Counted from the stretch's first letter, positions 44,582 through 55,712 are shown. The stretch is DNA of 64,000 bases from Bostrychus sinensis (GCA_020698575.1 CM036252.1:23225706-23289705), one strand, 5' to 3'. A program made the numbers and translations. Notes: generated by a model from the letters alone, not told the origin.

Positions 44582-45217
44582 CAGAGCCGGCTCTGGCTCT
44601 GTTGGTGCCCTAGGCAAGACTTTAGATTTTTATTTTTATGTAAATAAATGTACATCTCTCTTTTAGTTTTTCACCAATGCCTAGGGGAGCCCCTGTCTCT
44701 GAGTGTGCTTTTCTCCGCCCCTGCTGCTCCAGCACAGAAATACACAGACTATAAGCCTTCAGTCTCATTACACTGGGCTGTGGGCAGAAGCTCCAGAAGA
44801 CTCCACAGGCAACAAAAACTTTTGTCAGAATGTCTGAACTATGTTGTTTTATTAATAATTCAGCAAAAATAATGAGAAATATGATCGCGCACCCCTGCGG
44901 TGCTGCGCTTCTGACCACTTGGTCTACACATAACTGCATGCCTTTTTTCAATAATGAGTTACTTATAATAATTTCTCTGCGAATGTCATGTCAATAAACA
45001 CAAACTTATTTAAAGCACAAGAAGTATAGAACACATTTATGGGTTGAAAACTATTCCAACTGTCCAAGATTTCTTGGTATTAATTTACTGATTGAGTATG
45101 CTTATTATGCTAGTGGCTTACAGTATTGCTGTGTGCAGGAGTGATGGCTGGCACCCCCCCCAGCCACTCGGCGCCCTAAGTGGCTGCCTATAACGCTTAT
45201 GCCAAGAGCTGGCTGTG
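44582..45217. mobile_element. hAT-like nonautonomous element
   Basis: The left end CAGAGCCGGCTCTGGC and right end GCCAAGAGCTGGCTGTG are an inverted pair. The octamers GCACTATG (44574-44581) and ACACTATG (45218-45225) flank it with one mismatch. Subterminal GGTGCCCTAGGCAAGAC and GGCGCCCTAAGTGGCTGCC are also typical of this hAT group. A run of eight C lies near 45155. No transposase; frames inside are chance. Confidence 0.85.
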
Positions 45218-45344
45218 ACACTATGAACACTTTTTGAAAATTTTGTGTTTTGTGTTGCACATTATGTAGTTGTAGCTGAAAACTCTTAAATTCTCTCACT
45301 CTATTTTTAGTTGTGTTTTTATTGTAGGAAAAGAAAGAGAAAAT

Positions 45345-45560
45345 GATTTGTTTCTGTTGTCTAATCTAGCCACAATGGGTCACAAGGCAGTGTAATACTT
45401 GTTAAAGTCGCAAGCATGGATACATGTAGAGGGTTGTGTCAGGATGGGCATTCGACATAAAACCTACTCCAAATAAGTATGCAAATCCCTGTACACTAGA
45501 AAGCAGATGATTTTCTGTGACGGCCCTAGAAACAAAATCCAAAAGAAGAGTCAGAACACC
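45345..45560 (+). mobile_element. RTE-tail SINE, fullest copy
   Basis: ACAATGGGTCACAAGGCAGT, GTCGCAAGCATGGATACATG, AGAGGGTTGTGTCAGGATGG, GCATTCGACATAAAACCTAC, then GCAGATGATTTTCTGTGACG and GCCCTAGAAACAAAATCC. The 5' half is shared with 32745-32872 and the 3' half with 34160-34285, which together define an element of about 200 bp. Confidence 0.72.
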
Positions 45561-46609
45561 CTTACAAGTCGGCCCATAATCACCATAAGATTGTCCACAG
45601 AGCGGCAAAGTAGCATGCAACCCCCCATCACTGTATTTCTAAATAGCTTTTGTCTGAATGTTTGACTCTCTTCATGCATACTGTATAGCACAAAGCTCTC
45701 TCAGACACCGAGCAACATGCCGGGCCCCACTGTATCATAATACATTTCTTCCATCGCATTGAAATTCTGTAGTTGTCAGTTCAATTTCCCTTTCCTCTTA
45801 CTCACGGCGTTTCAAAAGATTGTCCCCAAACTTGGGTAAGGGAAGGAAATTGCTTTTAAGGAGTGCTTTGGGGCTGAACATAAACATTGTGATGACTCTG
45901 ATTTGGGAACCAGGGCGCTTTTTGCCTGTTCGACATTTTTCTTTCGGAAAAGTGGCTGCTGCAGTTCTTATCAATATGCCATCAATTTAAAGTACATATA
46001 AGCTTGTAAAATGCTGATATTTAAGCTCTTCACAATTTGAATGAATCTTGTCGTTTTAACCTTAATAAGGATTAGAAGCTTGGGGGGAACTAAGTTTAGC
46101 TTTGGATATAAAGAGGTTGCTGACCGAATGTGTCCAGGGCAGGTACAAGTCCTGCAGCTGTTCAGAAGCGAGTGTCTGGAGCGTGCCACAAAACAGGTCT
46201 TAACAAGGACCACATCATAACAGTGGCGTGTCCAGCAGCCTGCAACATACTGCGCACACAATACTACTGTGACAACTGGGCCAGAGTATAGCCATGTCAC
46301 AGCCAACAAGCTTTTATTAGGCAGGCTTTCACTACAGCCAATGCTATCACTCCAGGACTAGCTTCAAAAATGATGACACTACACAGACAAGTAGCAGAAT
46401 AAAATGTACTTTGTATGTACTAGCATTATTTTTTAAATTTCTGCTTATTAGGGGGTTTATGTTTACCCCTTATCCTTACTAACTGTGGTCAAATATGACA
46501 ACAGACAGGTAATATTAGAGTTTTACTACCAGGACAATAACTGTATTCTACCTCCTACACATCCAGGAATAGGCTCTGAAACTGCTGGGAAACAAGAAAG
46601 TTTTAATAA
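45561..46609. other. no gene seen
   Basis: Unique sequence. The minus-strand frame at 45971-46309 (112 codons) has no recognisable feature. Confidence 0.45.
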
Positions 46610-46999
46610 AAATTCTCTATTGATGATAAAGAAACAAGTGAAAAGACCAGTCGAAGGCAGCAGCTCTGTTGAGATCTTTTGAACAAAATCAGTGAATAAA
46701 AGCACTTCACCTCCTGAAACCTTCTGTATGATACCATTTTAATATAAAATGAAAATTCGCTGTGAGGAATTAGAGCTGTACACCATTTTTTGGATATAAA
46801 AATGAGCGCAGACTAGAGGTAGAAGGCTAGTTGATTCATCAGTGCTTCCTGGAGTGGACGGGTGCGTGGAACTGACCTCAGAACTGCTCAGTTCCACGCA
46901 CCCCTGTTCAGCACCAGAGAATACAGGATTACTTAAACAGGTGTGAATAAAACAAAAAAAAAAAGATTATTAAGATTTTTGATAAAATAACCCCTTTAA
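46610..46999. mobile_element. TTAA MITE copy with hairpin
   Basis: The right end is AACCCCTTTAA at 46989-46999 with TTAA closing it. Internal words (AAGAAACAAGTGAAAAGACC, CAGTGCTTCCTGGAGTGG, GCAGACTAGAGGTAGAAGGC) match the copy at 54930-55369. The left boundary could not be fixed. Confidence 0.6.
46860..46903. repeat. perfect 16-bp inverted repeat, 12-nt loop
   Basis: GGGTGCGTGGAACTGA (46860-46875) and TCAGTTCCACGCACCC (46888-46903) are exact reverse complements separated by 12 bases. The sister MITE copy near 55240 lacks the sequence. It would form a stable hairpin as DNA or RNA. Confidence 0.95.
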
Positions 47000-47039
47000 A
47001 GCTAGATCTCTGCTTGATTTATTTCTCTATATTCATATA

Positions 47040-47165
47040 CTGTATCCAATCCAACTTTATTTATAGTGCACTTTAAAAACAACACAGGTGGCAAAAGTGC
47101 TGTACACCAACATTAGACAAATAAGCCAAGTAAAAATCATGTACAAAAATAAGAAGGTAAGCTAC
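47040..47165. repeat. fish dispersed repeat with CTTTATTTATAGTGCACTTT core
   Basis: CAACTTTATTTATAGTGCAC, TTTAAAAACAACACAGG and AAAGTGCTGTACACCAACAT recur widely in fish genomes in this order. The class was not assigned. Confidence 0.5.
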
Positions 47166-48079
47166 ACCAAACTGCTAACATTAAAGGCATTTGTTTGGCT
47201 TTATTAGGACAAATTTTATTAAAGAAATATGTACGTTTAGTCTTTGAAGTATCAGTGTAGCATCACTGTAGCATCTCCATGTGTTTGGAGATGGCTTCCA
47301 CCTGTTGCACAAGCCAAGCAGCTGGGACAGCCTTCAGAAGAGGCTTAAGTCCAGGAGCCTGTGCCTGATCCCCAGCCCCCATCATGGTCCATCCCCCGGG
47401 AGGGTGACGGTTAAGGCTCACCTCCTCCATACCTTGATTCTTTCTCTACTTCCACCATATTCTCCCTGCAGACAAGAACACCCACTTCCATATGGCATCT
47501 CAGCTTAGTATGCTTCCCTTGGGGGGTCTGAGTGCTCAGAGATAGCTATTTCCAGACAAGGAACTCATGTTTATGTGCATGTGTGTGGCAGAGCTGCAGT
47601 CAGTTTCTCTGTCAGTTCTCAAAAAACGAATTCAGTAGCTCATAAGACAAATACAGTGTGGTGTCTATTTGGTGTAAAATGAAAACATGAAAAGGTATTG
47701 TCAGCAGGTGAAAAATCAGACTATATACGTAGTTCCCTAATGTGATTTAGTGCATGGGAGCATGTGCACATACATTTCAATGCCTTTCAATGATTGAGAC
47801 ATCTGAGCAACTGACTTGAGGTGATTTATCAAGTATCTAGATACCCTCTTGACTCTAGATGGACACTTTTGAGCAACTTAGACCATCTCCTGCATTTGGT
47901 TTTTGAACAACAGACAGCAGTCCATAAGCTGCAAGAAAGAACGTCATGAGAACTACTTTCCATCAATCTTCCACAAATGTTTAAATGAACATAACAGACA
48001 CAACAGCTGAACCAACCAAAGTCAGGACTATTTACATATTTGAGTGCAACCTCTTTTGACATCTCAATGTATGAATCAC
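47166..48079. other. no gene seen
   Basis: 47281-47520 is GC-richer and unique (CCATCATGGTCCATCCCCCG). The frame at 47281-47508 has no domain. The remainder is AT-rich. Confidence 0.4.
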
Positions 48080-48306
48080 TTTTTTTTTTTTTTTTACTTC
48101 TGACAAACAGCACATGCACTTGGGTGCACAGTGGCAAATATGTTCCTGGAGTTTGTCCTTTGGTCTGCAAATCTGTGGGGTATAATGGGTATAAGCAGAG
48201 GAAGAAAAGTGAATGAGTCTATATAGCACTTGAGTGTTTGTATTGATTCCATTGGGTACTGTTAGTATTTTTTGCCAATGACGGATTTTTTTTTTTTTTT
48301 TTTTTT
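48080..48306. repeat. two T runs
   Basis: T16 at 48080-48095 and about T20 at 48287-48306. The minus-strand frames at 47829-48170 and 48032-48229 translate the first run as lysines and are rejected. Confidence 0.8.
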
Positions 48307-48884
48307 AATGAATGGAGACATCTATGTTTACTAATGCTTAAATGCAGCCATTGTAAACATCCTTAAATACTCCTCCAATTAGTAACTTTTAACAAGCCCG
48401 CATGAACATACACTGGGGTACAAACATTTACTTAAGTCTGTTTTAGATGTGCTGAACAAAAACCTCACAAAGCAGACCTCTCTAAAATGGATTTAACAAT
48501 CACAGCGTTGGAGATTAGATCAGCCTGTTGTGTTGCACTGACCTTCACATCTCCAAACATGCACAAGCACAAGATCTGAATTGGATTTATTTATTAAGGG
48601 AAAACGCTAGAGTGTACTGTTACAGGGCTCCATCGATGTGCAAGGACGAGAGGGCCTACTGATGCTTTCATGACGATCAATCCACTCTGTAATTACAAGA
48701 CAAGGGACCTCTTCTTCTCTGTGTTAATCTGCCTCTGTCTGATATGTGTTTTTTCCCAGGCTTTTCAACATGGAGTCATTCTCATCAATGCCTGGAAGCT
48801 TTAGTCTCTTTTAAAAATAGAAGAAAATACTTCTACTGTGGTAATTTGAAAAAGAAAATGTTTGAGTATGAAGAATCCCGTTTT
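48307..48884. other. no gene seen
   Basis: Unique sequence; nothing supported. Confidence 0.5.
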
Positions 48885-48945
48885 GGAAGTGGTTAGTTCC
48901 CCTGCCTTTGGTGCATAAGGTTGGGGTTTATATTCCTCCATGGGG
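48885..48945 (+). mobile_element. possible degenerate tRNA-derived SINE head
   Basis: GGAAGTGGTTAGTTCCCCTG, CCTTTGGTGCATAAGGTTGG and GGTTTATATTCC resemble an A box, anticodon region and B box (GGTTNNANNCC-like) of a tRNA-derived SINE. No body was recognised. Confidence 0.35.
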
Positions 48946-49684
48946 CTGCAGTCACACTATGTGCCAGAGTATTTATTCCACCTCTTTCTAAGTGTAGTTG
49001 TTATAGTTTGGAAACTTTTTTGTCAGCTCACTGTACAGACAGTGCGAGAACTTTCTCAATCAGATACATCGGTACTGTTTTTCTCAGGCCTCTTTCTAAT
49101 ATGCACACACCCCTGCATTTGCATTTGAGCTAATCCCAGAGGTGTAATCAATGCGGAAATACTCAGCATCAGCACTATGACAGCATGCTGCAGCACCTCT
49201 AGCATAGCAATGAGCATCCCACAAATCAAGCCTTAGGAATGGGAACCTTGTTAAATAAAAGCGAGGAGGGTCAATAGCAGATATTGACGAGTCCATGATG
49301 CCTGTAGTTCAAAGTCCTTTTCTCTTTTTTCACGTGCGCTGTTTTCTTCCCAGCCTGTCGAGCAGAGGAGTCAGCGGAGTCTGTGCCAAACTTGTATCCT
49401 TGAATCCTAATGTTATGTCCTTGGTTGGTAACTTAGTTTTATACTACAAGAGAATTTCAAAATCAGAATGATTGTATGGAAAATCCTCTGGTGTAGTAGT
49501 TGTCTGTGTAGATTTAACACAGAAAAAAACAGATGCATGAGTAAACTGAGAAGTGTCACTACAGGTTAATACTCTATGTCTTTAATTAGGCTGCTTTCAT
49601 TAGAGGTCAAAGTGGTTTAACCAGGCTTGGGACTGTTACAAAAGTGACATTGTGGCTGGAGTTTGGGCTAATGTTTACAGAAAT
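48946..49684. other. no gene seen
   Basis: Unique block with overlapping frames on both strands at 48921-49296 and no domain. Possible noncoding element at 49120-49390 by composition only. Confidence 0.35.
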
Positions 49685-49775
49685 GGAGGAAGTACTTATT
49701 TATTACTTAAGTTAAAGAAGAGATAAAGGTGCAGATATGTACTCCAGTAAGTACTCTCAAATACTACTATTTTTG
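49685..49775. repeat. TACTT-rich dispersed repeat (copy 4)
   Basis: GGAAGTACTTATTTATTACT, GGTGCAGATATGTACTCC and AGTAAGTACTCTCAAATACT place it in the family. Confidence 0.45.
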
Positions 49776-51154
49776 ATGTACCGTGACTAATAATGTACTA
49801 AAGTGTGTTATGAAATGAGAGCTTTGAGTCTGCTTTACTTTCAAGAGCAACTTCCAACCACAAATTAACAACGACTTCAGTTCTTTCGTGGTTCCAGCCA
49901 AAACTGCTTCCACTTTTTTGTCACTTCAGAATAATGGTGTTCTTTGTGTGAGAACACTCTTCACACGTATTCACCACAATTGTACCATTAAAATTTAAGA
50001 ACCGGTGCAACATAAGATAATTGATAATTTGCTGTCTTCATTATTGTAACGTTTCAGGTAACTGCTTCATGGCAAGCTTTATATTCGCGTATTTACAAGG
50101 GCTGGGTTTTTAATATATTTTTAAAAGAAAAACTCCAAATAACATGTAAAGCAAACCAAATCCAAATGTAGTGGAGTGAAAAAGAGTTCTGCTCTAAAGT
50201 GTTGTAAATAAAAAGTAGAAAATATTTGCAAAATATAAAAACAGATATGTGGATATTGCTTTTACTGTGCCACTGAATGCTTTAAGATATCGCACAAGGT
50301 AAGCTTATTGACCTCCTTGTCATTGTCAGTGCAAACAATATTTGAACTTTTGCTGATACTGTTGGTAATCGTATTCAGAAATCTGTGCTTCTAACTTTTC
50401 CTAAATTCAGGTCAGACTATTTGTAAGATTTACTTCTCTTCTACCACTTTTGGACTTCTCATTTCCCACTCCAGGGTGAGGTCGTGAGCGTTGTTCCAAA
50501 GTAGCTTTTCGTAGCCGCAGAGCTTCATTTATCAGAGTTCTAAGTGCAGGTGCAGGAGTCTGTGAACAACTCCTAAATAACTCCATTTATGCTTTTTATT
50601 CAGTGCATTCCCGACATTATTCAATATTAAGTAGAGCGACTGCATGCCCACCTGTTTATGGCTCTAACACAGACCTGCAGGGATGGCTAGTGATTAGCTA
50701 GGCCAGTTAGTAGCAGTTAGCATTAGTAGTGTTGGGGTATAAATTACACATTAGGCAAAAAATATTCTGCAAGTAAGTGTACATGTGTTGGTAATGCAGC
50801 AAGTATCAATGACTGTCTGATGTTATGTGTAAAAAAAAAAGCATTGATGACACATAATGATCCTTTGCAGTATCTAATATGTGTTCAGTGTGTGAAAATG
50901 AGTGAAAAATGACAGCTGAAATCTTTTCACTTTTACTGGCATTGCTTTTTTAGCCCGTTAGCAAGGTAACTAAAAAAGTAATGGTTTGATTTTAAAAGGT
51001 TTTTGGAAAACATTGGGACAGAAAAGAAGTTCTTCTTTTTTTTATGTGTTACTTTTTACAGAATTCTGTACGATTGAGACATAAAGCTTAGATACTAACT
51101 CCTGTCACACTGGCTCAGTAAAGGAACACTTGATTCCCATAAGTGGATTTTGTG
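49776..51154. other. no gene seen
   Basis: Mostly AT-rich unique sequence. TTAGCTAGGCCAGTTAGTAG and TTAGCATTAGTAGTG near 50690-50735 form a small TTAG-rich patch. Confidence 0.45.
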
Positions 51155-51275
51155 AGGGTTTTACGGGTCCTTGTATAAAGCATTTACCCCTGAACTTGAA
51201 GATCCTGTTCAAGTCCAGGCCTGTGCACTATACTGTATCTTTACCATTGTGAAACTGGGCCTTTGTCCTAATGGA
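51155..51275 (+). mobile_element. SINE family 1 copy, nearly full length
   Basis: ATAAAGCATTTACCCCTGAA, CTTGAAGATCCTGTTCAAGT (B box at 51206-51216) and TGCACTATACTGTATC, then TTTACCATTGTGAAACTGGG. Together with the 16978-17085 copy it shows head and body joined in one unit of about 120 bp. Confidence 0.75.
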
Positions 51276-52184
51276 AAGCTGGCAATGTGCTTCTAGTATT
51301 TACAAAATGGTATACATTTAAACTATTCAAAAAACAGAATTACCTCAGATTATTCTACATTATATGGATTCAAATTTGTAACATTCAAATCAAGCTGAAC
51401 CTTTGTCTTTCTATATTGATTGCATTTGCATCTCTTTTAGTCAGAGTCGACAGGTTCATGAGCACAGACCTTTGCTTTTAGCAGCGTTAAAGCATTGTCA
51501 TCTCATACTATTTTGTTTGCTGCATGTATCTTAAAGGAAGCAGCCCAGCCGCCCACTGCTCCCTCAGCCGCTGGTGCTCAGAGTTGACTTAAAAATGTGT
51601 TGTAGCCTGAGGGCCGCAGTGCCCTGTTGCCATCCTCCAACTTTTCACATTAATACTATTGACCTATGTCGTCATGTGGGGCTACAGTAGTGCTCTAAAT
51701 CCACGGGCCCCACATTTTGAGCAGATTGATGCGACTCTGGAGTGAATAAGTTGATTGATTTAATCTCACAAGGCGTTCAATTTAGTGGATCAGAGCAGCT
51801 CCAAAAAGATTGGTTTGGCATGGATTTTCTCCTCGAGGTCACAGAGGCTTCAACCATAATTGTTTTTTATTACACTTTGGCTCCAAAAACACACCCACGT
51901 ATCATATTTCTCTTGACTGCTCAATATCTATAGACAAAACAGGAGTAGGTCATTTTTGTCTGGCGTTCCTTTACTTGGAGATGCCCTGCCCCTATTTGAC
52001 TAACAGTGAACTCAGAATGTACAAAGCGTGAACTTAATGTAGGGCTATATGTCGTATTGTCATCCCTCCCACAGCAGTGTAGTCAGCCAGTGTAGTCTCT
52101 GTGCCAGCTCCAGTGCAGCCCCCATGACACAGTGTAAAGTATAAATGAAAACAGAATGGATGTAAATTTTTATAAAACCAGGGT
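51276..52184. other. no gene; unique blocks
   Basis: Unique sequence with a GC-richer part at 51530-51730. Overlapping frames at 51742-51933 and 51810-52031 have no domains. Confidence 0.35.
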
Positions 52185-52292
52185 TTGTACTTTTACTGAT
52201 TTCTGACTAAACCCTGTCCTGTCAATAAAGCCTATAAAAGGGCAAAAATATGTTGAAAAAAAAAAAAAAAAAAGAAAGAAAGAAAAGAAAAT
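52185..52292 (+). mobile_element. poly-A-tailed retroposon end (unclassified)
   Basis: GTCAATAAAGCCTATAAAAG then a 19-base A run followed by AAAG repeats. The same AATAAAGCCTA...AAAGGGC order with an A-rich tail occurs near 22815-22870. Confidence 0.4.
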
Positions 52293-52799
52293 TGAGATAT
52301 TTTAACATTTCAAGAAAAGGCAGCGATACTAATACTAATATTTAGTGATAATAATACAGATCAGTATTTTGCATCAAACTTGATCTTTGCCAAAATTTCA
52401 ATGACTGTAAAAGGAACATTTTTCACCAGCTTTTTTATTAATACCATTTACTTTTCTGACCTTTTGTTGTAAAATATCTAAGTTTTGACACCTGCTATGT
52501 TGTTTATGTTTTATAGTGAATAAAATATAGTTTTATAAGATCTGCATCAATCCTATTTGTTTTTATTTACATTTTACACAGTGTTGTAACTTTTTGCGAA
52601 TATGCTTTGTAGTTCTGCATATTTATATAATTACAAGAATGCCAAATATTCATTATGTTTGTAGTGTCTGTGGCCAGTTGCTTCACATCTCTCTTTACAC
52701 AGTTTATGGACCAGCTTCTAGCCCTGCCCAACTACCAATTATCACCAAAGCATAAGGCTAATTAAAGTTTGATTATGTTTTGTGTGTTCTTGTGAATAT
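52293..52799. other. no gene seen
   Basis: AT-rich unique interval. Confidence 0.5.
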
Positions 52800-53300
52800 G
52801 CAGAGAAAGGGGGACCGGGAGGGGTCATATCTGAGTTCACCGAGTGTCTGTCAGAGGCAGGGCCTGTGAAATTGGATTGTTGACCTTTGGCCCCAAGCTC
52901 CAAATCGCTTGCAACTGCCGAAAACCCGCACTAGGGAAAGGGAGAATGGTGCTACTGTCTGTTGTGGTAGCTAGCATCACGAGAGGACCATTCTCTAATG
53001 AGGTCTACCAGGGATTGTATGTATAGAGATTTGGTCGCAAGCGAGATGAAAAATGCTGCACCTCTGAAGCGCATTTGTCCAGACAAGAATGGAATATTTC
53101 TATTTGTGATTGAGTTCTCCGGCTTCTCGGTTTGTGCTGTGTAGGAAAAGTGCGTCCCGTTGGGAGCTGAATTGCAGGTACAGGAACGGGGCCGTGTTTC
53201 CCCCTCATAAGAGGAACAATGGACGCTATGGACGCACACTAGCTCCATGCTCCTAATGCTCTCCTTCCAGTGCTCTTTTAGTTAAGACACGGTGCACTAG
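52800..53300. promoter_or_regulatory. candidate conserved noncoding element with DR1-like site
   Basis: Nonrepetitive, GC-richer block. TGACCTTTGGCCCC at 52881-52894 fits the DR1 response element bound by HNF4, COUP-TF and RXR heterodimers. The three short frames (52844-53026, 52952-53248, 53005-53208) conflict and have no domain. Regulatory function is inference from one motif and uniqueness. Confidence 0.27.
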
Positions 53301-53739
53301 TGAAAGCGGCTCTACATGACTAATTCATGATGTACACACTTGCATATTAATAGTCCACCTTTCCATGGCGGGTGAACATATGCGCAAGGCGGCTCCTGGT
53401 TGTATTTTTAACAAACAGGAAGAAGGTAAAGGCAGTCAGGTGGAAGAGCAGAAGATTGAGAGTGACGTGATGGTAAGACAGGAAAATCCAAGTGTTGTAA
53501 TCTAGAGCATTCTATGGGAGACCAAGATGTGTTTAAGACCCCAGTGAACGAAAACCATGAAAAGAGCGTAACTTTTAGAAGCTGAGACAGAGTCAAGACC
53601 AAGACCAAAGCAAACGGAAACCAGACCAAGACCATACCCTGTGAACTAAGAAACATCAGTGGCTCAAATACATTACTGATCATTTTAAAGAACTAATGCC
53701 AACAGTCACCAACATAAAAGACATCCCATTTCCTGGTTC
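53301..53739. other. no gene; small purine-rich direct repeats
   Basis: 53586-53640 contains repeated AAGACCAAGACC and CCAGACCAAGACC units. The minus-strand frame at 53408-53683 is partly a translation of these. Confidence 0.4.
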
Positions 53740-54065
53740 TTAAAGGGGCATATTATGCCTTTTCTCAATCTTTTTGAATTAACTATTGACCCCTCTAGAT
53801 TAGCATTTCAGGTCTTATAATGTAAAAGACCAGACTTGCAGAAAATCCCTTCTTTCTGGGGGCTGCTGCTTTCTCTCTGCTCTCCACCCACTTCGCCATA
53901 TCAGCCCAAGCCAGAGCTGAGAGTTAGCATCTACAAGGCTTTCCTGGAGCAGGCAGGGTTTTCTCACCAATCTATGTAAATATGGCAAACCCAAGCGTTT
54001 TCAGCTCAGGTCAACGCCTCAGCATACAGGATTACACAAACATGCAAAAATAAAACATGGTAGAA
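53740..54065 (+). mobile_element. TTAA MITE, left part
   Basis: Begins TTAAAGGGGCATATTATGCC with TTAA at 53740-53743. The right part near 54020 (GCATACAGGATTACACAAAC, AAAATAAAACATGG) matches AATACAGGATTACTTAAACA of the 46.6-kb copy, but no terminal CCCCTTTAA follows. Confidence 0.55.
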
Positions 54066-54589
54066 ACCTCAGAAAAGACACAGGCAAGAAGTAAAAAGAC
54101 TGCTACAACACTAGAAAATCCTAACACAAACTTGTGCACAATTCACTTAGGAAGTGCATGTTAGCAAAGGTAATTATGATAATGGACATTAATGGCATTA
54201 TAAGTAAGCACTAATGGCTTTGGAGATAGAGTGCGTACATAGTCCAGCACCTGACCTTCATATTCCTTCAGTCTTATTCACGGGACTGAATTAGAACACT
54301 GAAATCTCCATGCCTTGGCACAGATACAGCATTGAGATCCTCCAGCCTTCATCTGTGAAGCTTTGTGTCAGGCTCCAAAACAAAGCACATTGTTTCTCAA
54401 CACGTTTCCACATGTTCCCATGACTGACTCATGCCTTTTCACTCATTACAGTCTTCCCTGCATTTCTATATTTATTTCTGTAAAAGGAAGAAACAAAATC
54501 TCGCCTCAGCAATTCTAAAGCTGATCCCTCTCCCGGCTCAGCTCTAGTCTTTGGCAGAGGGTGAAGAGATAAGGCACCGTACACTGCAG
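54066..54589. other. no gene seen
   Basis: Unique sequence; the minus-strand frame at 54429-54647 has no domain. Confidence 0.45.
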
Positions 54590-54761
54590 GGCTGTGTATT
54601 GATGAAAACCTGGCAATGCGTATCACAATACAAGTGTCACAATGCAATATATATCAATATATACAACTGTATTTCAAAAAGTCGCCCAAAATGAAAGTAC
54701 TTAAAGAAAACAGATTATGGTTTTATTTGTTTTTTTAACCAATTTTGGTCACCTCTAGAAG

Positions 54762-54810
54762 ATGAATGAATGAATGAATTTATTGAACATAAATACAATA
54801 TACATTAACA
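54762..54810 (-). mobile_element. retrotransposon 3' end with (GAAT)n
   Basis: GATGAATGAATGAATGAATT then TATTGAACATAAATACAATA. On the minus strand this is an ATTCATTC-tailed 3' end, as found on several LINE clades. No body is recognised. Confidence 0.4.
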
Positions 54811-54929
54811 AAAAAATCCCCCAAAATTAGTCATTAATTTAAGGTATACAGATAACATATAATATAATTATAATATAGTATAATAAATATAATTAATATA
54901 ATAACATTTCATATTTTTAAAGAGAGAAA

Positions 54930-55369
54930 AAAGATGATTGCACATTTTACAACCTTTAAAAACGTTATGTGGCTAAAAGAGTGTTTCCAATAATTACTTT
55001 ACTACTGGCATAAAGAAATAGGTGAAGAGACCAGTAGATGTAACACTCCTTTTCATCAGAACCAAACAAAAAAAGGTTTTACTTCCTTAAACTTTTTGTA
55101 TTACACCATTTTACAATGGTGTAACAAAAGGAAAAATAGCTGTGAGAAATCAGTGGAAACAGAGTTGTTCACTGTTTTTGGATAAATAAATGAAAGCAGA
55201 CTGGATGTAGAGGGCTTGTTGTTTGTTCACTGCTTCCTGGAGTGGGTGGGGGAACACCATTATAACAAGGTAGAAAGCACAAAAAAAGTCAATTTTGGAT
55301 AAATTGTAAAAATATAAAATATTATAAAATGCATCTTTGCATATTATTTACATAATATATCCCCTTTAA
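54930..55369. mobile_element. TTAA MITE copy
   Basis: Ends ACATAATATATCCCCTTTAA with TTAA at 55366-55369. Shares CACTGCTTCCTGGAGTGG, GCAGACTGGATGTAGAGGGC and AGAGACCAGTAGATG with the 46.6-kb copy; TTTTACAACCTTTAAAAACG near 54946 is an inverted form of a word in the 26.3-kb copy. The left edge is approximate. Confidence 0.65.
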
Positions 55370-55518
55370 CTTTTTTATGATAAAATATATAAGTTGGTTG
55401 AGTGCAATACAAAAGTAAGCTGCTGACATAAATATTTCAGAAAAAAATAATTAATAAAAAATTAATAAACCCATTTTTGACATTGATACAATATTGCGCA
55501 ATAAAATATTACAATATT

Positions 55519-55597
55519 TTCCAGAACCCACCACGCTGAAGCAGGCTGTGGTTGTAGTGCATATGCGCCGCAGTTCTACCAACTGAGCTATTCCAGG
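55519..55597 (-). mobile_element. tRNA-like sequence, degenerate SINE head
   Basis: On the minus strand: GTCCTGGAATAGCTCAGTTG (A box), GTAGAACTGCGGCGCATATG and GTGGTGGGTTCTGG (weak B box). The tRNA-like length of about 75 nt is kept but stems do not pair well. This is more likely a SINE head than a tRNA gene. Confidence 0.5.
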
Positions 55598-55629
55598 ACA
55601 TACGTACTTTTTCCCCTTTCTTAGTGTGT

Positions 55630-55712
55630 AATTTGCACACTGACCTGGCCCAGATTATATGCTGGATGCCTTTCCTCATGCAACCCTCTCTATTTAGGCT
55701 TGGGACGAGCAC
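55630..55712 (-). mobile_element. RTE-tail SINE/LINE fragment
   Basis: TGCTGGATGCCTTTCCTCAT, GCAACCCTCTCTATTTAGGC and TTGGGACGAGC (plus orientation) are the inverted RTE-tail core. Confidence 0.65.

Larger units (their letters stand above)
54590..55510. mobile_element. composite of a hAT-like repeat with nested insertions
   Basis: GGGCTGTGTATTGATGAAAA, CCTGGCAATGCGTATCACAA and TACAAGTGTCACAATGC match a common fish repeat beginning GGGCTGTGTATTGG and rich in GTATCACGATAC. A related piece, ACATTGATACAATATTGCGC, reappears at 55478. Between them sit a LINE-type tail and a MITE. The right terminus is not clear. Confidence 0.45.

Noticed and set aside
55519..55597. tRNA gene on the minus strand
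   Set aside because: The A box is good but the B box and stems are poor; best read as a SINE head.
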